Source: Bacteroidota bacterium (GTDB lineage Bacteria; Bacteroidota; Bacteroidia; Flavobacteriales_D; Crocinitomicaceae). From it: a stretch of 8,702 nt of DNA. Below are positions 1 through 6,039 of this stretch, in pieces; position 1 is the stretch's first letter; each line of letters begins with the position of its first letter. Location of the stretch: positions 1 to 8,702 of the forward strand of contig JAJRQP010000239.1 in the NCBI GenBank assembly GCA_024280195.1. The letters are read 5' to 3'. The position numbers and the translations under genes were made by a program. The notes under the pieces are model-generated. The model did not search any database. It was not told the DNA's origin and saw nothing but the letters and a program-made list of their open reading frames with translations.

Positions 1-782
1 TGAACTCGAATTTGGTGCGTTCTACCTGTTTCCAATTTACATTCTACCAAAGTTACGTAACCGTATCTTTTCAGAACTTTAAAGTGAGTAACAGCATGCT
101 TTCCGTAATCTCCCTCTGGAAAGACAGTCATTACTTTTCTATTCTTCAAAGATCTTCCAACATGGCCTGTAACTGTTCCGTCTTCTTGCACATCTCCCCA
201 AACAAGTGCCCAATACCTTCGCTCTGTAGTTCTATCAAAGAACTGCTTTGCTAAATTGGTTAGTGCATTCTCTGTTTTAGCAATGACAAGAAGTCCTGTT
301 GTATGTTTATCAAGTCTATGCACCAATCCTGGTCTTCCAAAGTGATCTTGATGTTTTGTTGGTAGGTTGTCAAAATGATGTACTAGCGCATTGACAAGTG
401 TTCCTGTGTAGTTTCCATAACCAGGATGAACCACCATGTTCGCTTCTTTATTGACAACAATTAATTCTTCATCTTCGTAGGCGATTACAATTGGAATATC
501 TTGCGGTATTAATTCTAATTCACGCACAGGGTACGGCAAAACGATTGAAACCTCATCATTCGGTTTGATCTTGTAGTTCTGTTTTACCTTACTCCCATTA
601 ACAACGATGTTGCCATTTTTTGCAGCAATTTGAATTTTATTTCGTGAAGTATTCGGCATTCTGTCCAATAAGAATTTATCAATTCTAAGAACCTCTTGTC
701 CTGGATCTGCAATGAATTTATAATGTTCAAACATTTCTTCCGAAGAAGACTCGTCGTTCAATTGAATATTTTCTTCAGACAT
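1..782 (-). CDS. rluD: RluD-family 23S rRNA pseudouridine synthase (C-terminus cut by window edge)
   Basis: Converts specific uridines of 23S rRNA to pseudouridine in the cytoplasm (family knowledge). The frame reads open from the ATG at 782 to base 1, giving 260 full codons; RluD-type enzymes are usually about 320-350 residues, so the last quarter is missing. Visible parts are an N-terminal S4 RNA-binding domain at about residues 31-80 (LRIDKFLLDRMPNTSRNKIQ, then the VNGxxVK turn), followed by the synthase domain. The catalytic motif HRLDKHTTGLLV is at 155-166, with D158 as the expected catalytic aspartate; the usual TSG is TTG here. The conserved GRTHQIRVH motif lies at the very edge. The S4 domain argues for RluC/RluD rather than RluA; the exact target uridines cannot be told from sequence. 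The start codon shares one base with the upstream stop (TAATG), so translation is probably coupled to the T9SS gene. Confidence 0.95.
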   Translation of the reverse strand, partial: MSEENIQLNDESSSEEMFEHYKFIADPGQEVLRIDKFLLDRMPNTSRNKIQIAAKNGNIVVNGSKVKQNYKIKPNDEVSIVLPYPVRELELIPQDIPIVIAYEDEELIVVNKEANMVVHPGYGNYTGTLVNALVHHFDNLPTKHQDHFGRPGLVHRLDKHTTGLLVIAKTENALTNLAKQFFDRTTERRYWALVWGDVQEDGTVTGHVGRSLKNRKVMTVFPEGDYGKHAVTHFKVLKRYGYVTLVECKLETGRTHQIRV

Positions 783-2992
783 TATTGCTTTATAATTTTA
801 AACGGTCCATATTTCCCATTCACCCTAACCAAATACATTCCATTTGGATACTCAGCTAGGTTAACGCTAGAGATTTCCGTTCTTAAAACTATTCGACCTT
901 GTAAGTTAACTACCTCAGCATATTCGAATTCTTCATTCTTCACTTCAATAGTTAAAATATTCGATGTTGGATTTGGGTATAAACTAACTTCAATTTTTTC
1001 TCTGATTGGTTCTTTTATTCCTAAAACCACGTCATATCCTGTTGAGAATATCGGCTGAATCATCACTGACCCAGGAATACTTGATTGCTGCCATGACACT
1101 CCATTATCAATGCTGTAAAAAGTTTTATCATTATTGACAAGGTTTCTATCAAAACCAACATTTAATCTGTCTGCATCAAATTGTTTCCAACCAATAAAGA
1201 AAGAACCTCCAACATGCACTTTTTGCGTATCGATAAAATAGTAATTAGTGAAAATATCTCTATCGTATTCATATTTCGGCTGACGCGGAAAAAACACACC
1301 ATCTTCATACAACACACTACCTGGAACTCCTCCGTTGTCTGCCCAAACAGTTAAAATAAATAATTTATTGGAAACATCGTCCACAGATGGTACAAAATGA
1401 ATTCTTGCACCGATTAAAGAATCAGCTTCATAAGGTGTGTATTTAATTGCTAATCTAGCCTGCTCTCCGGTTGGCCCATAAGCAGCTTCTGCAGAACCAT
1501 CATCATAACTGTAATAGTTGACAAACTTTTGCTTTGTATATGATGAATCATTTAATGTAAAGGATGTGTTCAGATGGGTAATCCCAGTTACCACATCAAA
1601 TTCTTCCATTAATCCAGGTTTAGTTTCATCAAATCTTGCCCCTGTTGAGAAATCATGCAAAGAGGTATAAGTTGTCCAAGGAGAATAATTCAAATCACCA
1701 TTATTCAAAAGACTTTCTAATAAAACAAATGTTGATTCAGTTGTCCCCGCATAGTTAATAGTCGTTGAACCATCTTGCTCATTTTCGGGAACATTATCAC
1801 TGTTACGAACGACTACCTTCACATTGGGTGACATTTTTCCAATTGGATTGTTCTTATAATGATCCCAAGGAACCGATGTGTATGTATCTAACAAGTTAGC
1901 CACAGGATAAACGATGGCAAAATCATGAATCACAGTATCTTGTATCCCCGAGAAAGGTCGTAGATTAACATAATCCACGTTGAAATGATCTAAGCTTCCT
2001 GACAGCCCTCCATAATTTCTAAATCGAAACTGAAATCCTTTCTGAAAATAATTGATACTATCAATTCTGAGATGCCCCACTTTAAATGAAGTCAAGGAAG
2101 AGCCATTTGTACTCCAAACACGATTCCATTGATCTAATATGATGTCATAAAATTCTAACACTAAAGAATCACCAGCTTCTGGTTCATCACCAAAACCTTT
2201 TGCTTGATATAGAAAGCTAAAATAAACAGAATCACTTGCTGAAACAGCGGACATATCAATTGGTTTAGACGTTAAATGATCTGCATAATTTGTAATTGCT
2301 GTTCCAAATTGGTAAGGGTAACCATTCTCATCTAAGCCATCAAAGGTTACCACCCCTAAAGACCAAGGATCAACCGCAAAAGTATAGTTATGATAAGCTT
2401 CTTCTTCTATCCAGATAGCATTTAAATCATTGACTGGCGCAAAAAACTGAGTTGCTGAATCTTGCACAACATCCGGAGAAACCCAAACAGTATCTAAAGA
2501 ATTTGGATAATCAATGGTGTCATAAATGTAAAAAGGCGGGTAAACACTTGTAGAAGAATAAACTACTGGATAAGAAGTTAAATCTCCTATTTTAATTACC
2601 GTATCTGTAAATACAGCATCTGTGTAACTGTTATTTGCTAAATCAATTGTTCTGTAGAAAGTTGCCTGCGTTGTATATTCTACATCTGAAGGGAGTGGAA
2701 CATTTAGCGTGTTAAGCAAGTGATACTTTTTATCAAAGGTAACGCCAGCATCCGTATAGTTAGCATTGTATTTCTGAAACTTATCTGTACTGAATTCATC
2801 AAAAATTGGCAAAGGCAATGTGTCTTGGGTATAAATAAATGTACTGTCAAAAGTACCTACATTTATCTTTTCCAATTTGTTTTTACTTTTTTGTTGGAGA
2901 ATTGGATTTCCCATAATTGGCCCAAGTTCTTCTCCTTGACTTAAAGAAGTCAATCCAAGTAATACAAATGTGATGAGTGCAAATAATTTCAT
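782..2992 (-). CDS. Secreted protein with T9SS type A C-terminal sorting domain
   Basis: A 736-residue protein predicted to cross the inner membrane by Sec and the outer membrane by the type IX secretion system. The N-terminus is a signal peptide (MKLFALITFVLLGLTSLS, probable cleavage before Q19). The C-terminus is a typical type A sorting domain from about residue 671: LYPNPTSN, then NLQGR, then YPNGMYLVRV and a basic end. Between them, about 215-345 resembles a MAM/jelly-roll beta-sandwich (the FRFRNYGGLSGSLDHFNVDY stretch is typical of Bacteroidota secreted proteins). About 494-617 carries a second beta-rich module (YSYDDGSAEAAYG, VWADNGGVPGSVLYED, SFFIGWKQ, NVGFDRN). I see no catalytic motif, so an adhesive or structural role is more likely than an enzyme; this is inference. 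The frame stays open up to 3115, but the start at 2992 is chosen because the signal peptide begins there and it lies just past the PASTA stop codon, with a 7-nt gap. Confidence 0.93.
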   Translation of the reverse strand: MKLFALITFVLLGLTSLSQGEELGPIMGNPILQQKSKNKLEKINVGTFDSTFIYTQDTLPLPIFDEFSTDKFQKYNANYTDAGVTFDKKYHLLNTLNVPLPSDVEYTTQATFYRTIDLANNSYTDAVFTDTVIKIGDLTSYPVVYSSTSVYPPFYIYDTIDYPNSLDTVWVSPDVVQDSATQFFAPVNDLNAIWIEEEAYHNYTFAVDPWSLGVVTFDGLDENGYPYQFGTAITNYADHLTSKPIDMSAVSASDSVYFSFLYQAKGFGDEPEAGDSLVLEFYDIILDQWNRVWSTNGSSLTSFKVGHLRIDSINYFQKGFQFRFRNYGGLSGSLDHFNVDYVNLRPFSGIQDTVIHDFAIVYPVANLLDTYTSVPWDHYKNNPIGKMSPNVKVVVRNSDNVPENEQDGSTTINYAGTTESTFVLLESLLNNGDLNYSPWTTYTSLHDFSTGARFDETKPGLMEEFDVVTGITHLNTSFTLNDSSYTKQKFVNYYSYDDGSAEAAYGPTGEQARLAIKYTPYEADSLIGARIHFVPSVDDVSNKLFILTVWADNGGVPGSVLYEDGVFFPRQPKYEYDRDIFTNYYFIDTQKVHVGGSFFIGWKQFDADRLNVGFDRNLVNNDKTFYSIDNGVSWQQSSIPGSVMIQPIFSTGYDVVLGIKEPIREKIEVSLYPNPTSNILTIEVKNEEFEYAEVVNLQGRIVLRTEISSVNLAEYPNGMYLVRVNGKYGPFKIIKQ

Positions 2993-2999
2993 TTCAATA

Positions 3000-3803
3000 T
3001 TATTGTGGAGCATCTCCATTAAATTCTTTTTCTGCATACACTGAAACAGTTGTTCCTGTGGAAATAACAGCTCCTTCTGAAAACTCTGGAGACTGAGAAA
3101 CAACTCTTGCCACAAGTGAATCTGCAGATGTTATACAAGTAGGGCAAACAGCCAAAAACTCCATATTCGCCATTCCTGCAACCCTTTCTTTAGCTTCAAC
3201 GATTGTCAAGCCATATAAATTAGGCAAAGAAACAATGGCTCCTGTTTCATCCCTCCCTACGACCAACACAATTCTTGACCCTATTGGTAATTTCGTTTTC
3301 GCATCAATGTGTTTTCCTTTATACAATTGATCAATAACAGCTCCATGAGCTTCACGAGAAGGTTGGTACTCCAATTTATACCTAAACTTTCTATTAATCA
3401 ATATATTTTCTGCAAAACGTTGAGACTTATCGACTAAATCAGGAACCTCTACAAGCTGTGATCTTTTAGAAACCCGAACCTTTATTACTCGACCTTCTTT
3501 TACGAAGATATCTGTAAGAGAAGATGCTTTAGGATCTTGCTCCAAAATAGAACCTTCCACCTTTGCTGGGTCATAAATTGAATCTAAGACTTGAAAAGTC
3601 AAATCTGACTTTTCAAAAAGTCCTTTCAATTCATTTTGATTTTTTCCAATTAAATTAGGAACCTCAATTTTCTGTCCCAAATTAGTCCTGCTACTTAAGT
3701 AATACTTGAATCCAAATATTACGATGAGATAAACCACACCTATGCCAATAAGGTTGAATAAGAATTTCTTACTGAGAATAAAATTACCTAATTTCTTGAG
3801 CAT
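3000..3803 (-). CDS. Membrane-anchored protein with three PASTA domains
   Basis: A 267-residue bitopic protein: a short basic cytoplasmic N-terminus (MLKKLGNFILSKK), one membrane helix at about 16-36, then three extracytoplasmic PASTA repeats at about 46-112 (starts IEVPNLIGKNQNEL), 118-183 (VEVPDLVDKSQRF) and 191-257 (VSLPNLYGLTIVEA). Each ends in the usual G-x-x-I/V-x-V-x-V strand. PASTA domains are known for binding peptidoglycan stem peptides or muropeptides in Ser/Thr kinases and penicillin-binding proteins. Here there is no kinase or transpeptidase domain, so this is a stand-alone periplasmic sensor, scaffold or wall-binding protein; its partner is unknown. An odd point is a CPTC pair (C220, C223) inside the third repeat. 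It is followed by the T9SS and RluD genes with almost no spacing. A perfect Bacteroidota -7 element 17 nt before the start could give it its own promoter. Confidence 0.93.
   Translation of the reverse strand: MLKKLGNFILSKKFLFNLIGIGVVYLIVIFGFKYYLSSRTNLGQKIEVPNLIGKNQNELKGLFEKSDLTFQVLDSIYDPAKVEGSILEQDPKASSLTDIFVKEGRVIKVRVSKRSQLVEVPDLVDKSQRFAENILINRKFRYKLEYQPSREAHGAVIDQLYKGKHIDAKTKLPIGSRIVLVVGRDETGAIVSLPNLYGLTIVEAKERVAGMANMEFLAVCPTCITSADSLVARVVSQSPEFSEGAVISTGTTVSVYAEKEFNGDAPQ
3588..3622. repeat. Alternating inverted repeats (GACTT/AAGTC) inside the PASTA gene
   Basis: Plus-strand bases 3591-3601 (TTGAAAAGTCA) pair perfectly with 3606-3616 (TGACTTTTCAA), giving an 11-bp stem with a 4-nt loop AATC. 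Two alternative stems overlap it: GACTT/AAGTC at 3588-3592 and 3596-3600, and GACTTTT/AAAAGTC at 3607-3613 and 3616-3622. It lies in the codons for residues FEKSDLTFQV of the first PASTA repeat. No U-tract follows on the mRNA strand, so it does not look like an intrinsic terminator. It may be chance, or an mRNA structure. Confidence 0.6.
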
Positions 3804-3820
3804 AAATAATTGATTTATAA

Positions 3821-3828
3821 CAAAGGTA
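3821..3828 (-). promoter_or_regulatory. Possible Bacteroidota -7 element for the PASTA-T9SS-rluD set
   Basis: On the minus strand these bases read TACCTTTG, a full match to the TAnnTTTG -7 consensus of the Bacteroidota primary sigma factor. It lies in the 30-nt gap between the LOG stop and the PASTA start and would give a very short leader of roughly 10-15 nt. I cannot see a TTG -33 element at the right distance, which would fall in the end of the LOG gene, so the call is tentative. Confidence 0.4.
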
Positions 3829-3833
3829 CGTTT

Positions 3834-4517
3834 TTAGAAATTTGGAGATAATTCGTGATGCTTGTAGAACTCATCAATTGCATCATAAGCCTCTTGAGCC
3901 GTATCAACAATTTTCACTAGATCTAAATCCTTCTCCGAAATATTATTTTCCATTTTTAACATCGCCGATTTAATCCAATCGAAAAGTCCATCCCAATATT
4001 CTTTACCGATTAAGATAACTGGACGGTTATTTATTTTTTTTGTTTGAATTAAAGTTAAAGATTCGAATAATTCATCTAATGTTCCGAATCCTCCTGGCAG
4101 AACAACAAAACCTTGTGCGTATTTCACAAACATCACTTTTCTAACGAAGAAGTAATCAAATTCTAAATTATGCTCTTGATCAATATACGGGTTGTGATTT
4201 TGCTCAAAAGGAAGATCAATATTTAATCCTACAGATTTTCCTCCTGCTTCTTGCGCACCTCTGTTTCCTGCCTCCATAATTCCAGGTCCACCTCCCGTTA
4301 TCACTCCATAACCTCCTTGCGCTAGCATCCTAGAAACTTCAACGCCTAACTTATAGTACTTGTTTTCTTCCTTAGTTCTAGCCGAACCAAATACAGAAAT
4401 ACAAGGACCTATTTTAGCCATTCTATCATAACCTTCAACGAATTCTGCAACAATTTTAAATATTGCCCAACTATCGTTGATCTTTATGTCATTCCAATCT
4501 TTTATTACTTTATTCAT
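3834..4517 (-). CDS. LOG family / TIGR00730 Rossmann-fold protein (nucleoside 5'-monophosphate phosphoribohydrolase-like)
   Basis: Soluble cytoplasmic protein of 227 residues. The family hydrolyses the N-glycosidic bond of nucleoside 5'-monophosphates, including cytokinin ribotides, giving free base and ribose 5-phosphate. Both signature motifs are complete: GGGPGIMEAGNRG at 75-87 and PGGFGTLDE at 141-149 (catalytic glutamate in the PGGxGTxxE motif), plus the conserved FFVRK segment at 123-127. The N-terminal CISVFGSART (39-48) is the first Rossmann strand and nucleotide-binding turn. Length and the extra N-terminal helix fit the larger bacterial form of the family. In bacteria that do not interact with plants, a role in purine or pyrimidine nucleotide salvage is more likely than cytokinin production, but the substrate cannot be read from the sequence. 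It is the first gene on the minus strand after the divergent region, with 30 nt to the PASTA gene. Confidence 0.93.
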   Translation of the reverse strand: MNKVIKDWNDIKINDSWAIFKIVAEFVEGYDRMAKIGPCISVFGSARTKEENKYYKLGVEVSRMLAQGGYGVITGGGPGIMEAGNRGAQEAGGKSVGLNIDLPFEQNHNPYIDQEHNLEFDYFFVRKVMFVKYAQGFVVLPGGFGTLDELFESLTLIQTKKINNRPVILIGKEYWDGLFDWIKSAMLKMENNISEKDLDLVKIVDTAQEAYDAIDEFYKHHELSPNF

Positions 4518-4537
4518 TTTTCTTCAATTAAGTTGTA

Positions 4538-4552
4538 AAACCATTGTGGTTT
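4538..4552. repeat. Short perfect inverted repeat in the LOG 5' leader
   Basis: AAACCATTGTGGTTT: 6-bp arms around a 3-nt loop, centred about 28 nt before the LOG start codon. If transcription starts at the -7 element near 4606, it lies in the mRNA leader and could form a small hairpin close to the ribosome entry site; it could equally be a protein-binding site or chance. Confidence 0.4.
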
Positions 4553-4605
4553 CAAGGTGGTCCTATCTATTTCTATCACTCCACACTATCAGTTTTCACA
4601 GCAGA

Positions 4606-4613
4606 CAAAAATA
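4606..4613 (-). promoter_or_regulatory. Possible Bacteroidota -7 element for the LOG gene
   Basis: The minus strand reads TATTTTTG, matching TAnnTTTG. Transcription would begin near 4600, giving a leader of roughly 80-85 nt that contains the 4538-4552 hairpin. No TTG -33 element is seen at the usual spacing, so this rests on the -7 match and its position only. Confidence 0.4.
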
Positions 4614-4659
4614 GCAGAATATCTCCTAAAACGTCCTTTTTTAATTAAAATTATACCTG

Positions 4660-4677
4660 CTGTACAATCTTTTACAG
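4660..4677. repeat. Short inverted repeat upstream of the DUF2279 gene
   Basis: CTGTA at 4660-4664 pairs with TACAG at 4673-4677 around an 8-nt spacer, ending 13 nt before the DUF2279 start codon. The spacing is that of a small operator half-site pair, but 5-bp arms in AT-rich DNA are common by chance. Confidence 0.25.
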
Positions 4678-4690
4678 TATTTTAGTCCTT

Positions 4691-5590
4691 ATGTTAAGAG
4701 TAGCTTGTATTCTTTTATTTCTTTTGGGTGCTTTTCTTTCGAATGGGCAACGAGTTTTTGAGAAATCTGACACGCTCAACAATAAGCGTTTTATTGGAAT
4801 TACAACTGGCATCACAACTGTTTGGGCAGGAAGTATTATTGGACTTTCGCAAGTGTGGTACAAAGATATTCCTAAAAGTAAATTCCACTTCTTCAATGAT
4901 AATAATGAGTGGTTACAAATGGATAAGGCGGGACATTTTTACACAGCTTATAAAATAAACCAACTTACAACAAACATGTACTTATGGGCTGGAGCAAAAA
5001 AAAAGAATTCATTAATCATAGGGACAGGTATAAGTATTGGCTATCAAACCACTTTTGAAATTCTTGATGCTTACAGTAAAGATTGGGGGTTCTCTTGGGG
5101 AGATGTTACAAGCAACACATTAGGGTCTCTTTCTTATCTAGGTCAGGAATTAGCCTGGGGAGAAGAACGCATCATTCCTAAATTTTCATCTTTCCCAACC
5201 AGTTATGCTTCAATTAGACCTAGCGTTTTAGGTAGTAATTTTGCTGAATCTTTTTTGAAAGACTATAACGGTCAGACCTATTGGTTGAGTTTTAGCCCTG
5301 GTACATTCTTCAAGAATAGCAAAATCCCCAAATGGGCATGTCTTTCTTTCGGTTACAGTATTGATGAGAAATTGGTGGGCGATCAGTCTTTATATACAGA
5401 CAACCTTACCGGAATCACCTATCAAGAAAAAAGAGAGTTTCTATTCTCTTTAGACATAGACTTTAGCAGAGTACCAATAAAAAAACCTTGGTTACGTGCC
5501 ATTGTGAAGCAATTTAATTATCTAAAAATTCCTTTCCCTAGTCTAATCGTTCGAGGGAATCAATTAACAGGAAGTTGGACAGGTTGGTAA
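4691..5590 (+). CDS. DUF2279 family envelope protein
   Basis: A 299-residue protein of the Bacteroidota DUF2279 family, whose function I do not know. It starts with a hydrophobic signal sequence (MLRVACILLFLLGAFLSNGQ, probable cleavage near Q20). A hydrophobic segment at about 36-55 could be a membrane helix. Family hallmarks are DKAGHFYTAY at 78-87, a LDAYSKDWGFSWGD block at 125-138 followed by SNTLG at 141-145, and YNGQTYWLSF at 192-201. The DKxGH segment with the later acidic, Gly/Ser-rich helix recalls small membrane-embedded VanZ/YfiM-like folds; that comparison is inference. The C-terminal third (from about 200) is aromatic, with alternating hydrophobic residues and a GW ending, as in outer-membrane beta structures. 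The first ATG is used; no better start is seen. It is divergent from the LOG gene and lies 56 nt before the TSUP gene, so co-transcription is possible. Confidence 0.88.
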   Translation: MLRVACILLFLLGAFLSNGQRVFEKSDTLNNKRFIGITTGITTVWAGSIIGLSQVWYKDIPKSKFHFFNDNNEWLQMDKAGHFYTAYKINQLTTNMYLWAGAKKKNSLIIGTGISIGYQTTFEILDAYSKDWGFSWGDVTSNTLGSLSYLGQELAWGEERIIPKFSSFPTSYASIRPSVLGSNFAESFLKDYNGQTYWLSFSPGTFFKNSKIPKWACLSFGYSIDEKLVGDQSLYTDNLTGITYQEKREFLFSLDIDFSRVPIKKPWLRAIVKQFNYLKIPFPSLIVRGNQLTGSWTGW

Positions 5591-5646
5591 ATTTAAAATC
5601 ATGCAATTCCCTATTCTAAAAAATCATCCTTATCTTTAACCTCATT

Positions 5647-6039
5647 ATGACAACGCAAACAATTCTCATATTAGTTCTCATCGGAATCGTTGCTGGTATT
5701 CTCAGTGGCTTTGTTGGTGTCGGTGGAGGAATCCTCATTGTCCCCGCACTTGTTTACTTTTTAGGAATGTCGCAACACGAAGCGCAAGGAACTAGCTTAT
5801 TTGTTCTACTTCTCCCTGTTGGAATTTTGGCCGTGATCAACTACTCCAAAAGCGGATATATGGATTGGAAATTTGGTCTCATCATCGCTTTAACTTTTGT
5901 TGTTGGTGGATTTATCGGATCCAAATTAGCATTGAAAATTTCACCAGCAGTTGTTAAATTAATTTTTGGTTTAATAATGGCCGTTGTTTCAATTAAACTT
6001 ATCTATTCTGGACTTAATGGGCTTTCAAATGAATCATGA
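5647..6039 (+). CDS. Half-length TauE/SafE (TSUP) family membrane transporter
   Basis: Inner-membrane protein of 130 residues in the sulfite exporter TauE/SafE family, which moves sulfite, sulfoacetate or other small (organo)sulfur or organic anions. The family normally has two homologous halves totalling about 250 residues; this protein holds only one half. It shows the signature GFVGVGGGILIVPAL (21-35) followed by the QGTSLFVLLLP helix (47-57), further membrane segments at about 75-95 and 101-121, and a short polar tail. Nothing suggests recent decay: the start, the motif and the last helix are intact, and the stop overlaps the next gene neatly. Half-size members are known in Bacteroidota, so it probably works as a dimer. 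It starts 56 nt after the DUF2279 gene, where a weak TATCTTTA (5631-5638) is the only promoter-like site. It overlaps the M20 gene by 11 nt. The transported substrate cannot be inferred. Confidence 0.9.
   Translation: MTTQTILILVLIGIVAGILSGFVGVGGGILIVPALVYFLGMSQHEAQGTSLFVLLLPVGILAVINYSKSGYMDWKFGLIIALTFVVGGFIGSKLALKISPAVVKLIFGLIMAVVSIKLIYSGLNGLSNES

Larger units (their letters stand above)
4518..4690. other. Divergent intergenic region between the LOG and DUF2279 genes
   Basis: A 173-bp AT-rich region that must carry the promoters for both directions. It holds a -7-like element for the minus strand (4606-4613), two short inverted repeats (4538-4552, 4660-4677) and a T/A-rich block (TTTTTTAATTAAAA, about 4637-4650). 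No convincing plus-strand promoter was found: TATTTTAG at 4678-4685 is one base off consensus but sits only 5 nt before the DUF2279 start, which would imply a leaderless transcript. I see no small ORF or structured RNA here. Confidence 0.6.

Noticed and set aside
12..254. Plus-strand open frame of 80 codons
   Set aside because: Antisense shadow of the RluD catalytic domain, which has clear family motifs in the opposite frame.
696..1058. Plus-strand open frame of 120 codons
   Set aside because: It lies antisense to rluD and the T9SS C-terminal domain, has no recognisable domain and no promoter-like site.
2993..3115. Upstream extension of the T9SS gene by 41 codons to an ATG at 3115
   Set aside because: It would run across the end of the PASTA gene and bury the clear signal peptide that starts at 2992.
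4672..4896. Minus-strand open frame of 74 codons before the LOG gene
   Set aside because: It lies antisense to the N-terminus of DUF2279 and has no family resemblance.
5631..5638. TATCTTTA as a promoter for the TSUP operon
   Set aside because: One base off the -7 consensus, no -33 element, and so close to the start that the transcript would be leaderless; too weak to list.
6036..6039. ATGA stop-start overlap at the TSUP end as the M20 start
   Set aside because: This ATG is out of frame with M20 and hits TAA after two codons; the in-frame ATG at 6029 is the start.
5647..6039. TSUP gene as a truncated pseudogene
   Set aside because: It is half the usual family length, but has an intact start, signature motif, helices and a coupled stop; half-size members are known.
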